A stretch of 64,000 nucleotides of DNA from Sulfurimicrobium lacus (GCF_011764585.1 NZ_AP022853.1:2339501-2403500), one strand, 5' to 3'. Shown: positions 1 to 9,761, counted from the stretch's first letter. Numbers and translations are program-made. The notes: generated by a model from the letters alone, not told the origin.

Positions 1-44
1 TACCCGCTTTACACTCGGGCTAAGATTCATTCCCATCCAAACCG

Positions 45-1778
45 ATGACCCAGAAAATGTCCAGCCAGCGTCCTCATTCCTATCTGATCGCCGGCTTTAT
101 CCTTGTCGTGCTGCTCATGTTGAGCCTGGCTGGACTGGGTGCGCAGCGGCTTGAAGTACTGAAAGGTCGTGTCGACTACATTTTGCAGGACCAGATGGTC
201 AAAATCGACCTGACCCACAGGTTGCGCAGCATTACCCGCGAACGCATGATCCGCATGAATCTGATGACCATCACCAGCGACCCCTTTGTGCGCGACCAGA
301 ATTATCAGGAATTTCTTGTGCTGGGCAACCGTTATATTGGAACGCGACACAAGCTTGAGGATCTGGTTAAGGGTGGAACCGAGACTGCCATGCTGGATCA
401 GCTGCGCAACATGAGCATCAACGCCACCCCAATCCAGGAGCGCGTCGTTGAATTGGCCCTGGATAACCATCTGGAGCAGGCTCGCGCATTGCTATTTGAG
501 AAATCCTTGTTAATCCAGCAGGAAATACTGGATCACTGCGATGTGATTCTGACCACATTCGAGCAGTCGAGTCAGTCCGCCATGGAACAGGCCAGACAGA
601 CCTACCAGACAACCTACACCCTGATGATAAACCTGACCACACTGGCGGTGCTGCTCACAGCCGTTATCGGCATGATAGTGGTGCGCCGCATCAAGGCCGA
701 CCGCGGTCAATTGCTGAGTGAAATCGCTGAAAGACGCAAGACCGAACAAGAGCTGCGCCATACCAAGGAAGGGCTGGAGCAGATAATATCCGAACGCACC
801 GCGACATTGCGCGAAAATCTGGAGCGCCTGTCCGAAGCCCAGCGCATCAGTCACATGGGGCACTGGGAGTGGGATATCGTGACCAATGAATTACGCTGGT
901 CAGACGAGATTTATCGCCTGTTCGGTTTGCAACCCACCGGTTTTGGCGCAACGCATGACACCTTCATGGCAGCAGTGCATCCGGAAGATCGACACATGGT
1001 CAACAACAGCGTTGAAAGAGCGCTGCGCAAGGAAGAAAACTATCAGGTCGAACACCGTATCATCTGGCCGGATGGCACCGTACGCCACATGCGCGAGAAA
1101 GGCGAGGTGGCTTTTGACGAGAATGGACAAGCACTACGCATGATCGGTACTGTTCGTGATATCACGGACGAACGTGAAAACGAGCAACGCCTGTGGCATC
1201 TCGCACACCATGATGCCCTGACCGGCCTTCCTAACCGCAGCCTGCTCTATGCCACATTGTCGCAGGCATTGACCCGGGCGAAGCGCAGCGGCAGCAAGGT
1301 GGCCCTGATGCTGTGCGACCTCGACCACTTCAAGTCTATCAATGATCGCTATGGCCATGACGCAGGCGATCAACTCATCGTCGAAGCAGGACGCAGAATC
1401 AAGTCCTGCATCCGGGAAAGCGATGTACTTGCCCGCCTGGGCGGTGACGAATTTACCGTCGTCATGGAAGATGTGCGAGATCCGGAAAATACTCGACAAG
1501 TTGCGCAGAAAATCACCGATGCGCTCAATGCGCCATTTGAACTGTCTGGCGAACACAGCGGGATGATCGGCGTCAGCATCGGTATTGCCCTGTACCCGGA
1601 AGATGCACCCGACATGGATGGGCTGCTGAAAAATGCCGATGTGGCCATACAAAGTAAAAGAGCGTGGCCGCAGCGGTTATTGCCTGTATGCCGCTCAGGA
1701 TTGAACTGGCGGATGACCCGCTGGAATAACATTAAAGCGCTCTTGCGAGAATCAACTATCCCCCGGTTGACGACATAA
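45..1778 (+). CDS. membrane PAS-GGDEF diguanylate cyclase, 3' end frameshifted
   Basis: Probable cyclic-di-GMP synthase in the inner membrane. The N-terminus has a membrane helix (about residues 14-36), a helical periplasmic region, a second helix (about 192-212), a coiled coil, a PAS domain (about 262-375, with HPEDR) and a GGDEF domain with intact RLGGDEF near residue 466. The end is broken. After NADVA (nt 1648) the expected MYKVKERGRSGYCLY reading continues in a second frame, and an extra T at 1701-1702 shifts to a third frame ending ELADDPLE with a stop at 1726-1728. The annotated frame therefore ends in nonsense that overlaps convergent moaA. This is either recent decay or two sequencing errors. 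Start could also be ATG 57. Confidence 0.75.
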   Translation: MTQKMSSQRPHSYLIAGFILVVLLMLSLAGLGAQRLEVLKGRVDYILQDQMVKIDLTHRLRSITRERMIRMNLMTITSDPFVRDQNYQEFLVLGNRYIGTRHKLEDLVKGGTETAMLDQLRNMSINATPIQERVVELALDNHLEQARALLFEKSLLIQQEILDHCDVILTTFEQSSQSAMEQARQTYQTTYTLMINLTTLAVLLTAVIGMIVVRRIKADRGQLLSEIAERRKTEQELRHTKEGLEQIISERTATLRENLERLSEAQRISHMGHWEWDIVTNELRWSDEIYRLFGLQPTGFGATHDTFMAAVHPEDRHMVNNSVERALRKEENYQVEHRIIWPDGTVRHMREKGEVAFDENGQALRMIGTVRDITDERENEQRLWHLAHHDALTGLPNRSLLYATLSQALTRAKRSGSKVALMLCDLDHFKSINDRYGHDAGDQLIVEAGRRIKSCIRESDVLARLGGDEFTVVMEDVRDPENTRQVAQKITDALNAPFELSGEHSGMIGVSIGIALYPEDAPDMDGLLKNADVAIQSKRAWPQRLLPVCRSGLNWRMTRWNNIKALLRESTIPRLTT

Positions 1779-2727
1779 AGCGGATGAGTTGCGTAGGTTG
1801 TTCCTGGAATTCATGTTTGAGCGGCTTGCGCCCGATGCCGTTGAGCAGCGCCTGTTCCAGCTGATCATCGCTGCAGCCGCTGCGCAGCAGGGTCCGCAGG
1901 TCTACCTTGTCGTCCTGGCCCAGGCAGAGATAGAGCGTGCCATCGACGGAGAGACGCACACGGTTGCAGGTGTCGCAGAAGTGTTGTGAGATCGGGGTGA
2001 TGAAGCCGATTTGACAGCGTCCGTCGGGCGACACCAGGTAGCGGGCCGGGCCGCCGCCGGGTACCACGCCGTCCACCAGACCGAAGCGTGCGCGCATTCT
2101 TTCCCGGATCGGGCCAAGTGCGACGAAAGCGGTCTTGCGGCCGGTTTCTCCCACCGGCATGGCTTCGATCAGCCGCAGCACAAAGCGGTGCTCGATGCAG
2201 TAGGCGGCCATTGCATCAATCTCGTCATTGCTCGTGCCAGCCATGGCGACCATGTTGATCTTGATCGGGCCGAACCCCCCGTCCTTGGCGACCATCAGTC
2301 CCTGTAGCACGGTAGCCAGCGCGTCCCGTCCGGTGATGGTGGCGAAGCGTGCAGGGTCGAGGGTATCCAGGCTGACGTTGAGCCGGGTGATGCCGGCAGC
2401 GCGCAGGGACTGAGCGTGTTTTGCCAGTTGGGTGCCGTTGCTGGAAAGGGACAGGTCGGCGATGCCGGGAAGGGAGGAGAGGCGACCGGCGAGCTCGGCC
2501 AGGTTGCGCCGCAGCAGCGGCTCGCCGCCAGTCAGCCGGATCTTGCGCACGCCGAGGCGGGCGAATGCCCCCACTACCCGCTCGATTTCGTCGAACGTCA
2601 GCCAGTTTGCCGGCTCTTCATATCCATTGAAATCTGCCGGCATGCAATAGGTGCAGCGCAGATCGCAGCGGTCGGTGACGGAGAGCCGCAGGTATTCGAT
2701 GCGGCGTCCGTGGCTGTCACATAACAT
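1756..2727 (-). CDS. moaA: GTP 3',8-cyclase MoaA (molybdenum cofactor), copy 1
   Basis: Radical-SAM enzyme that converts GTP to the precursor of cyclic pyranopterin in molybdenum-cofactor synthesis. The 323-residue protein has the SAM cluster motif CDLRCTYC near residue 24, TGGEPLLR, and the C-terminal cluster CDTCNRVRLS followed by a third Cys. It ends in GG. The frame is open further upstream to 3045, but that extension overlaps the TorD-like gene and has no protein-like character, so ATG 2727 is used. It is the last gene of the arx operon and presumably supplies cofactor for ArxA. By eye it is about three-quarters identical to the copy at 14223-15194. Confidence 0.93.
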   Translation of the reverse strand: MLCDSHGRRIEYLRLSVTDRCDLRCTYCMPADFNGYEEPANWLTFDEIERVVGAFARLGVRKIRLTGGEPLLRRNLAELAGRLSSLPGIADLSLSSNGTQLAKHAQSLRAAGITRLNVSLDTLDPARFATITGRDALATVLQGLMVAKDGGFGPIKINMVAMAGTSNDEIDAMAAYCIEHRFVLRLIEAMPVGETGRKTAFVALGPIRERMRARFGLVDGVVPGGGPARYLVSPDGRCQIGFITPISQHFCDTCNRVRLSVDGTLYLCLGQDDKVDLRTLLRSGCSDDQLEQALLNGIGRKPLKHEFQEQPTQLIRFMSSTGG

Positions 2728-2773
2728 GGTGTCTCCCACGAAACACGCCTTCTTCGTAATTGTGCTGGCGGAA

Positions 2774-3649
2774 TCAACGGAAACCGGGCAGATTGAACTC
2801 GGCCTTGCCCGCCGCCCAGCCGCGCGTACCATCGCGGCAATCCGGGCACAGCTCCAGATGATCCGATGGCAGGCCGCTCTGGCGCAGGCGGTCGATGATG
2901 ACTTTGAGATCCCTTGCGGTGGCCACCGGTTTGCCGCACGACTTGCAGGCAACGAGATCGGGCGCTTCCGCGCGCTTGGTGAAATAACGACGCTCCGGTT
3001 TGGCTGCATCGCTGGAGGCGGCCGCAAAGAAAATGCATTGCTCATCGCACAAGGCGGTCTCGATCGCGCCGAGCAGCGCCGAATAGACTGCCGGCAGTTT
3101 GCGTTCGGACTCTGTTTCGGCCACCCGTGCCGCGATTTCCGGCAAGACGCGCTTCAGCAGGCCGCGCACGGCTTCCATGTCGTCGAGCAGGAATTCCAGC
3201 ATTTCGGGTTCAGCCTCTTCTGCTTTATGAATAAGCAGCGCCAGAAATTCCAGGATGGTAGCGACGTGATCCGGGGTGTCGTGCATGTCCGGGGATTGTT
3301 CCACGCCGTGACGGTAGAAGATTTCCGCCAGCATCCTGGTGTTGGCCCCGAGCAGCGTTCCGTCCAGATAGATGCCGGCATTTAGCTTGGCGGGAATGGG
3401 TGGCACCAGGAACAGCGAGCTGTAGGCCGGGAGAAGCGCTTCCGCTTCGATTCGCGTCAGGACTGCGCGCAGTTCCTCGATCTCATCCCCGATGCTCAGA
3501 CCGAGCGTTTCCGCCAGATCCTCCAGGTCGAGGGTCAGATCCTCGCGCAGCGCCCGTGAAAGAATCTCCCCGTGCGGGGGAAGGAGCGCCTGGGCCATAC
3601 ATTGCCAGAGCTCGGCACGGGGAGAAAAACCATTGTTCATCGTATCCAT
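2774..3649 (-). CDS. arxD: TorD/ArxD-family molybdoenzyme chaperone
   Basis: Cytoplasmic chaperone of the TorD/DmsD/NarJ type, expected to bind the TAT signal of ArxA and assist cofactor insertion. The 291-residue protein is all-helical, with the family-like LLPAYSSLFLVPP segment near 95 and a C-terminal zinc-ribbon-like part with CKSCGKP and CPDCRDG. The ribbon is an addition to the usual roughly 200-residue TorD fold. It lies 24 nt after the NrfD-like gene in the same operon, in the position of arxD. The family call is firm; the symbol rests on gene order. Confidence 0.82.
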   Translation of the reverse strand: MDTMNNGFSPRAELWQCMAQALLPPHGEILSRALREDLTLDLEDLAETLGLSIGDEIEELRAVLTRIEAEALLPAYSSLFLVPPIPAKLNAGIYLDGTLLGANTRMLAEIFYRHGVEQSPDMHDTPDHVATILEFLALLIHKAEEAEPEMLEFLLDDMEAVRGLLKRVLPEIAARVAETESERKLPAVYSALLGAIETALCDEQCIFFAAASSDAAKPERRYFTKRAEAPDLVACKSCGKPVATARDLKVIIDRLRQSGLPSDHLELCPDCRDGTRGWAAGKAEFNLPGFR

Positions 3650-3673
3650 GATGTTTATTCCGTCATTGCCCGA

Positions 3674-4903
3674 TTAGCCCTGGGCGAGTTGCCCTGCCAC
3701 GTCCATGCATTCCTTGGGCGCGGCGCAGAGGTTGAACAGGCGCTCGCCGAGGGCATACAGTGCCAGCGCGGTGCTGATACCCACCACCACCAGCGCCCAC
3801 TCGGTCAGGGAGGGCGTGTAGGGCGTCACGCCGTTCATCCAGGTTCCCTTGAACATCGGCACGTTCTGGCCGGCGACGATGAACTGGAGGCGCTCGATGA
3901 ACATGCCGACCAGTACCAGGACGGACGCCGTGACCTGCCATTTCGGCACCTGCTGCATGGAGGGGGACAGCATCATCAGGAACGGCAGCGCCAGGCAAAC
4001 CCACACTTCGAGGTGGAACCAGGGCGCGTGCAGCAGCGCGACAAAGCCTTCCATGCCGTCTATGTTGCTCCACAGCCCCACCCAGATTCGAGTGAGGAGG
4101 AACATCAGAACGATACCGATCAGGGTGGCGAAGACCTTGGGCAACTGGTCGCCCAGCGTCAGCGAACGCAAGGGGGCCGGCACGTTGTTGGGATTGAAGC
4201 CGTAGGCGAGATAGACGCTGACCACGATCGCAGCCGCGCCGGACAAGGCACCCGAGATGATGAAGAACAGCGAGGTGGCGGAACCGAACCACATCGGGCG
4301 CATCGCCATCGAACCGAACAGCAGCCCCAACATGCCGCTCGCCAGTATGACCGCGACGAAGCCGGCATTGCCGATGAAGTGGCTGAACGGGCTGTCCCAG
4401 TCATCCTTCCACATCAGGTAGAACTTGACGATCAGCAGCAACAGGTCGATGGTGTAGAACACCCCCATCCAGAACATTGGGGAATGTATCTGCATGCCGA
4501 GAGGCACCGCCCACAACATGCGGAAAGGATGGCCGAGTTCCAGGGCCAACACCGAAAAACCCGCAATCAGGGTGACGATCGCCAGCCAGATGCAGCGCTT
4601 GGCGACGGGATAGAACTGCTTGAAGCCGAAAACCGTCGACAGCGAGGCGATCAGGGTCAGTCCCGACGAGGTCAGCGCGAAGAAAACATAGGTTGCAATC
4701 GCGCTGCCCCAGTTCACGCCGTCGCTCGATGTATTGAACGCGGCGTGCCCTTCGGTGAACAGCATATAGAACACAAAGGCCAAGCTTACCACCAGCGCCG
4801 CCACCGAGAGTTTCCAGATGGTGGCGGTGACGTGGCTTTCGCCGAACATCTTGAGCGCGCCAGCCACGGCCTCGCTCGGGGTTTTTGGATAAGTGAAGTT
4901 CAT
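3674..4903 (-). CDS. arxC: NrfD/PsrC-type membrane subunit ArxC
   Basis: Integral membrane subunit that should anchor the molybdoenzyme and pass electrons between the Fe-S subunit and the quinone pool. The 409 residues contain about nine to ten hydrophobic helices and the NrfD-type segment LALELGHPFRMLW. ATG 4903 is preceded by a good GGAGGA site, 12 nt after arxB. In the arx order B'-A-B-C-D this is ArxC. A related but shorter protein is encoded at 23479-24336. Confidence 0.87.
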   Translation of the reverse strand: MNFTYPKTPSEAVAGALKMFGESHVTATIWKLSVAALVVSLAFVFYMLFTEGHAAFNTSSDGVNWGSAIATYVFFALTSSGLTLIASLSTVFGFKQFYPVAKRCIWLAIVTLIAGFSVLALELGHPFRMLWAVPLGMQIHSPMFWMGVFYTIDLLLLIVKFYLMWKDDWDSPFSHFIGNAGFVAVILASGMLGLLFGSMAMRPMWFGSATSLFFIISGALSGAAAIVVSVYLAYGFNPNNVPAPLRSLTLGDQLPKVFATLIGIVLMFLLTRIWVGLWSNIDGMEGFVALLHAPWFHLEVWVCLALPFLMMLSPSMQQVPKWQVTASVLVLVGMFIERLQFIVAGQNVPMFKGTWMNGVTPYTPSLTEWALVVVGISTALALYALGERLFNLCAAPKECMDVAGQLAQG

Positions 4904-4915
4904 GATCTTCCTCCG

Positions 4916-5674
4916 TCAGACTTTCTTGTTGATCGCGCGGCTGCTCGGCACCGCGCCGCCATCACCGGTGACGTAATACACCTGCGGCTTGTTGCCCAAC
5001 TGGTCGAGCAGGCGCACGCCGCGTTTGTCGCCGATAATGCGCGAGACATTGCTCTCCGGATTGGACAGGTCGCCGAAGAAACGGGCGCCCGGCGCACAGG
5101 TGACCACGCAGGCCGGCGTGAATTCGCGCAGCTTCGGGTCTTGCGGATCAAGGTCGGGCGTGCCGGGCGGCGCCTTGGAAATGCGGTGGTAACAGAAGGT
5201 GCATTTCGACACCACATCGTGCGGCTGGATACCGACGCCGTGCTTCCAGTCTTCCCGAGCATCCGGCATTTTCCACGGGGGGTTCCACGAGTGATCGTCC
5301 TTGCTCGCATATACCTTGCGCATGTCGGGCGCCACCAGCGGCTTTTCGTCGGTGTAGAAGCGCACGCCATAAGGGCACGCAACCATGCAGTACTTGCAGC
5401 CGATGCACTTGTCCCAGTCCACCAGCACCACGCCGTCCTCCGTCTTGTAGGTGGCGTGCGTCGGGCACACCGCCATGCAGGACGGATTCTCGCAATGCTG
5501 GCAGGGACGCGGGAACCACTTGAGCTGGGCGCTGGGATACGTGCCCTCGCTGAAAAAAATCACGTCCTGCCAATTTTCACCTGGCAGCCGGTTGTTCTCC
5601 ATCCCGCACGCCACGGTGCAGGCCTGGCAGCCAACGCATTTTTCCAGGTCTATAACCATTCCCCACTTAGCCAT
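4916..5674 (-). CDS. arxB: four-cluster ferredoxin subunit ArxB
   Basis: Electron-transfer subunit of the DmsB/PsrB/TtrB type, predicted to hold four [4Fe-4S] clusters on the periplasmic side and link ArxA to ArxC. Cys groups in the 252 residues are CVGCQACTVAC (about 15-25), CQHCENPSCMAVCP (about 59-72), CIGCKYCMVACPYG (about 90-103), and CTFCYHR with CVVTCAPG further on. No signal peptide is visible, so it should be co-exported with ArxA. It sits 21 nt behind arxA. Confidence 0.9.
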   Translation of the reverse strand: MAKWGMVIDLEKCVGCQACTVACGMENNRLPGENWQDVIFFSEGTYPSAQLKWFPRPCQHCENPSCMAVCPTHATYKTEDGVVLVDWDKCIGCKYCMVACPYGVRFYTDEKPLVAPDMRKVYASKDDHSWNPPWKMPDAREDWKHGVGIQPHDVVSKCTFCYHRISKAPPGTPDLDPQDPKLREFTPACVVTCAPGARFFGDLSNPESNVSRIIGDKRGVRLLDQLGNKPQVYYVTGDGGAVPSSRAINKKV

Positions 5675-5695
5675 GATCAGGCCTCCTTAAAGTAT

Positions 5696-8512
5696 CTAAA
5701 CCTTCTCCACAAAGACCTTGGCGCTGTGGTAGCAGCACTGGCCGGAAATCGCATCCGAGACATTGGGCGTCACCTCGTTGGTGCTGCCCGAGACGCCGCT
5801 GTTCTTGGTCCAGCGCCCCATGCCCCAGTGGCCGTGAATCATCGGCAACGCCACGGTGTCCGGGCGGATGCCGTTGTACAAGCGGGCATAAACCTCGATG
5901 GCGCCGACCGAGGACTTGATGCGCACCCGGTCGCCGTCCTTGATGCCACGCTTGGCGGCGGTTTCGGGATGGATTTCGAGATACACCGTCTTCTTGCCAC
6001 CCTGAGTCGGCTGAATGCTGGCCGTGACGTGAGGCAGGTTGCCGCTACGCCCTTCCGCCTGCATGGCGAGTTTCGGGCTGACGAAGTGGAGGTCGCCGCC
6101 ACCGGCATGGTTGGCCGGCAGGTATTGCGGGAAACCAACCATCTCGGCAGGCAGGCCGAATTTCTCCATCAGGTAATGCACGTGATGCTCTTCTTCCAGG
6201 TAGCCCGACTTGAATTCGAACTTGCCCGAGGGGGTTTTCAGCAGCTTTTCCTTCACCGCTTCCTGTGTCATGCGCTTGGAGTAGGACTTGGCGGCCTTGT
6301 CCCATTCGTAGAACTCGCCGCGAATCTGGCGCCACAGATAAGGCTTCTGGAACCAGACGCCCTTCTCCTTCCAGGTTTCGTAGCTGTTTACGCCGTTGTC
6401 GCCGGGTTTTTCCGCGAAAACCGTGGCCATCGCCTTGATGATATTTTCGGTGTTTCCGAGTTTCTTGTAGTACTCGCCCGTCGATCCCTTGATGCGCTTG
6501 CCCAGGTCGATCAGCATGTCGCCGAACACCCGCGTGTCATACAGCGGCTTGACCGCGGGGGTACGGATCATCGAGATCGGATAGCCCTGGAAGGGATAGG
6601 TATCTGCCACCTGCAAGCGCTCAAGATAGGTATGATCAGGCAGGATCAGGTCGGAATACACCGAGGTTTCGTCCGGGAACGGCGAAGTGTTGATGACGAA
6701 AACCTCATTCAGCATCTTTTCCCAAGCCGTGCAGTCCGGACCCGAGAAGATCGGCCCGGTCATGTAGAACATGACGCTGTCCAACTTGTAGGGTTTCGCC
6801 TCGTTATGGTTCTTGGCGACTTCCTGCAACATGTTGCTGACCATCGGCCATTTGTCGGTACCCTTCATGTCGATGCGCGGCTTCTTGCGTTCCGGCGATT
6901 TGGCGTAGTCATCCATGAAGTCGTCGAGATTGACCGGCCACTTACCGGCAGGTGATTTCATCTGGTACGCCATCCCTCCCTCGGCGAACATCGAACCGAC
7001 CAGGGCGTTAAGCGAATGTATCGCCATGCCGCTGTAGGTGCCGTTGGTGTGGGCATGAGCACCGCGTTCGAAGATGGCGATGGCGGGATGGGTGGTGCCG
7101 AATTCGCGTGCCACGTCATGAATGATCTTGGCAGGGATGGTGGTGATCTTTTCGGCCCATTCCGGAGTGCAGTCCTTGAGCACCGCATTCCACCATTGCG
7201 GCAGGCCCAGCACCCACTTCTCTTCGAACAGCGGCTGCCCTGCCTTGATTTCAGATTCCGGTTTTTTCTCTTTATCGAGTGCTTCCCGTTGCTTGCGATC
7301 GGTTTCCTCGGAGAGCGCTTTTTTGGCCTGCTCTTTCTCGAACTTGGCGATCTTTTCCGCAATCGCTTTTTCTGCGACGGGATTGCCCTTGGCCAGAACT
7401 TGTTCCTTGAGGAGCTTCTCGTGGGCCGCTTCAGTCTTGGCCTTTTCGGCCGCGGCTTTTTCCGCCGCGGCCTTGTCAGCTGCAGCCTTGTCAGCTGCGG
7501 CTTTTTCCTTGGCCTGCGCGCGCTTCTGGATGTCTTCATCGGTGAAGACAGCCGCCACGGTTTCGCCTGACTTGAAATGATTAATTCCATCGGCGAAATT
7601 GCCGACAAAAGGTTTGTCCCACAGGCCTTCGGTGAGGAGGACATGGGCGATCGCCAGCGCCATCGCGCCGTCCGTGCCGGGCTTGATCAGCAACGCCCGG
7701 TCGGATGCCGCCGCACCAGTATTCAGATGCACATCGACAAACGTCACCTTGGTTTTGGCTGGCTTGGTGCGCATCACGCCCCATGCCTGCATGTTGCCGT
7801 TGAAGGGGCGGAACGATTCCAGAAAACCGGCACCGAACACCAGCATGTAGTTGGTGTTGGCGTAGTCGTAGGCGTTGTAGCCATGATTACCGTCGAGAAT
7901 TTTCTTGGTTTCCTCGCTGCCGTCGGAGCACATCGACGAGTGGCCGAGGCCAATATTGGGCGAACCATAAAGACTGCTGAGTGTCTGGAGTACACCCACG
8001 TCGGTGGCGCCCCAGCCACGACCGTAAATCAGCCCGAAGCGGTGCGATTCGTTCTTCTCACGCAGATCGTTCATGCGTTTGGCAACGGTGTCCAACGCCT
8101 CGTCCCAGCTAATCGGTACGAATTTCGGGTCTTCGGTGCGTCCCTTTTTTGGATTGGTGCGCTTCATCGGTCCTTTGAAGCGGTCAGCGTTATACAGCAG
8201 GTATTGGCCGTAATGGCCCTTGGGACAGAGCTTGCCCATGGAGAGCGGGTTGTCGAGCGAGCCGAACACCGCATGCACCCGCCCATCGGTGGTGTAAACG
8301 TCGATACCGCAGCGCGCCGGGCACTGGTGACAGAAGCTCTTGGTGATCACTGTCGGCCCACCGGAAGGCGCGGTTGTCGCCTGTGCCTCCGACAGGGTGC
8401 GCAATCCCAGGCCATTGAAACCGACGCCCGCTGCACCAGCCGCGCCAGCAACAGCGCTTGCCTGTAAAAAGCGCCGCCGCGTAATGGCGGTCTTGAGGAA
8501 TTCTAAATCCAT
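5696..8512 (-). CDS. arxA: arsenite oxidase catalytic subunit ArxA (DMSO reductase family)
   Basis: Molybdopterin enzyme of the Arx clade, which oxidises arsenite to arsenate without oxygen. Visible in the 938 residues: a TAT signal with RRRFLQA (12-18), a cluster motif C-x2-C-x3-C-x27-C (Cys61, 64, 68, 96), YGRGWG at 163-168 (the motif reported to separate ArxA from ArrA) and Cys195 in HSSMCS as probable Mo ligand. Residues about 324-427 are an insertion of Ala/Lys/Glu repeats and charged helix not expected in this family. Start at 8512 follows AAGGAG; the frame extends 20 codons upstream without merit. Gene order and divergent arxXSR support the name; an ArrA-like role is less likely. Confidence 0.85.
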   Translation of the reverse strand: MDLEFLKTAITRRRFLQASAVAGAAGAAGVGFNGLGLRTLSEAQATTAPSGGPTVITKSFCHQCPARCGIDVYTTDGRVHAVFGSLDNPLSMGKLCPKGHYGQYLLYNADRFKGPMKRTNPKKGRTEDPKFVPISWDEALDTVAKRMNDLREKNESHRFGLIYGRGWGATDVGVLQTLSSLYGSPNIGLGHSSMCSDGSEETKKILDGNHGYNAYDYANTNYMLVFGAGFLESFRPFNGNMQAWGVMRTKPAKTKVTFVDVHLNTGAAASDRALLIKPGTDGAMALAIAHVLLTEGLWDKPFVGNFADGINHFKSGETVAAVFTDEDIQKRAQAKEKAAADKAAADKAAAEKAAAEKAKTEAAHEKLLKEQVLAKGNPVAEKAIAEKIAKFEKEQAKKALSEETDRKQREALDKEKKPESEIKAGQPLFEEKWVLGLPQWWNAVLKDCTPEWAEKITTIPAKIIHDVAREFGTTHPAIAIFERGAHAHTNGTYSGMAIHSLNALVGSMFAEGGMAYQMKSPAGKWPVNLDDFMDDYAKSPERKKPRIDMKGTDKWPMVSNMLQEVAKNHNEAKPYKLDSVMFYMTGPIFSGPDCTAWEKMLNEVFVINTSPFPDETSVYSDLILPDHTYLERLQVADTYPFQGYPISMIRTPAVKPLYDTRVFGDMLIDLGKRIKGSTGEYYKKLGNTENIIKAMATVFAEKPGDNGVNSYETWKEKGVWFQKPYLWRQIRGEFYEWDKAAKSYSKRMTQEAVKEKLLKTPSGKFEFKSGYLEEEHHVHYLMEKFGLPAEMVGFPQYLPANHAGGGDLHFVSPKLAMQAEGRSGNLPHVTASIQPTQGGKKTVYLEIHPETAAKRGIKDGDRVRIKSSVGAIEVYARLYNGIRPDTVALPMIHGHWGMGRWTKNSGVSGSTNEVTPNVSDAISGQCCYHSAKVFVEKV

Positions 8513-8531
8513 GACGAATCTCCTTCTAAAA

Positions 8532-9761
8532 CTACAGTTCAAGATTTGCTGCGGTTGGTTCGCTCTCTGCAAGACTCATGCCAAACAGGCTTTGCGCCAT
8601 GTTCCGGTTGCCGAGACATGCCGGACAGGTGTCGCCATCACCATGATTCACATAGCTTTTACCGCACATCTGGCAGTCTTTCTGTATAAAAGAATTCAGT
8701 TGCTTTCCATCCCGCGAGTGGAGTGCGGTCGCGTTACCAAACGGCGACATGCTCAAGGCTCCAGTCGGGCAGTGTCGAATGCATAGCCCGCAGGCAAGGC
8801 ATGACTCCGGGTCGAAATGAAGCCCGGCTGACGTTCCGCTTCGCGCAATGGCAAGCGCGCCGCTCGGGCAAACGGCTGCACAAACCCCGTGCAGTAGGCA
8901 GTGTTCAGAGACTGATATATCGGGGAAGAATTTAGCCGACAGGGGCTTTCCCGTCAGCGCGGCGATTGCCGCCAGGTTTGAGGCCATGCGCTTGCGGGTA
9001 TGGTGGATCAGCGGCGAAGCCAGCAGCGCCCCGCGCGTAGTTTTGACCGCCAACCGGGCGACATCCGGCGAGCGCGCGGCGATGGCTGCTTCGGCAGTCC
9101 GCTTGAGCAGTGCACCGAAAAACGCGCGGCGCGGCAAGGGTGTGTTGTCCGCGGTTACGTCCATGGGCAATGACTGCTCCTGCGGCGTCGGCAGGCTGTA
9201 AACAAAGGGGGAACACTCGTCGGGCAATCCAATATCCGTGAGCGTCGCGCGAACCGAATCGACGAGCGCGTTAATCGGCTCACTTCCACCACCTGACGGG
9301 CATGTGGCGCACCAGCCGCGATCGACCAATGCTACGGCGCTGGAGTTTCGCGCCGCTAGGCCGATCAGCGCGGAGAACGAAATTCCCCCCAGACAGGGGA
9401 GTTGTCGCGCTTTCCCTGCCAGCTTGTGCGGCACGCGGCTGCACTCGATGCGCAGCAGCGGCACGGCTTCGCTCTCCGGCAAAGGCTGCAGGAGCGTATC
9501 GAATCCCTCGGCCAGCAGTGCCCCGGACGGGCAAACGGCGGCACACTGGCCGCAGCCCGTGCAAGCTGGCGCCAGTTCCACCACGCCGGCATCCACACGA
9601 ACCGCCTGAACCGGGCAGGCATCCCGGCAGGCTTTGCACTCCGTGCCGCCGGGCCTGAGTTTCAGGCAAGCATCGGCGCAAAACCACACCGACTGATTCG
9701 CGGCAAGCCGCTTGAAACTGGCCTTGCTTTTATTCGGGGTTTTCGAGGTTGTAGCATGCAT
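8532..9761 (-). CDS. polyferredoxin-like Fe-S protein ArxB'
   Basis: Cytoplasmic-type iron-sulfur protein, 409 residues, first gene of the operon and in the place of ArxB' of known arx clusters. Cys-rich motifs include CKACRDACP, CTGCGQCAAVCP, CATCPSG, CLLHGVCAAVCP, CLACGLCIRHCP and a terminal ribbon CQMCGKSY with CPACLG, so at least four clusters are plausible. No signal peptide is seen. A paralogue lies at 16152-17243 in the second operon. Its role is unproven; maturation of, or electron transfer around, the molybdoenzyme is likely. ATG 9761 lies about 22 nt after the predicted transcription start. Confidence 0.8.
   Translation of the reverse strand: MHATTSKTPNKSKASFKRLAANQSVWFCADACLKLRPGGTECKACRDACPVQAVRVDAGVVELAPACTGCGQCAAVCPSGALLAEGFDTLLQPLPESEAVPLLRIECSRVPHKLAGKARQLPCLGGISFSALIGLAARNSSAVALVDRGWCATCPSGGGSEPINALVDSVRATLTDIGLPDECSPFVYSLPTPQEQSLPMDVTADNTPLPRRAFFGALLKRTAEAAIAARSPDVARLAVKTTRGALLASPLIHHTRKRMASNLAAIAALTGKPLSAKFFPDISVSEHCLLHGVCAAVCPSGALAIARSGTSAGLHFDPESCLACGLCIRHCPTGALSMSPFGNATALHSRDGKQLNSFIQKDCQMCGKSYVNHGDGDTCPACLGNRNMAQSLFGMSLAESEPTAANLEL

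Noticed and set aside
2728-3045. N-terminal extension of moaA copy 1
   Set aside because: Overlaps the TorD-like gene, is not protein-like, and copy 2 starts at the equivalent Met.
3572-6955. 1127-codon open frame on the plus strand
   Set aside because: It is the antisense shadow of arxD, arxC, arxB and part of arxA; composition is rich in His, Gln and Arg and no family is visible.
7440-7525. CRISPR-like short repeats
   Set aside because: These 15-bp units are codon repeats inside arxA with no unique spacers.
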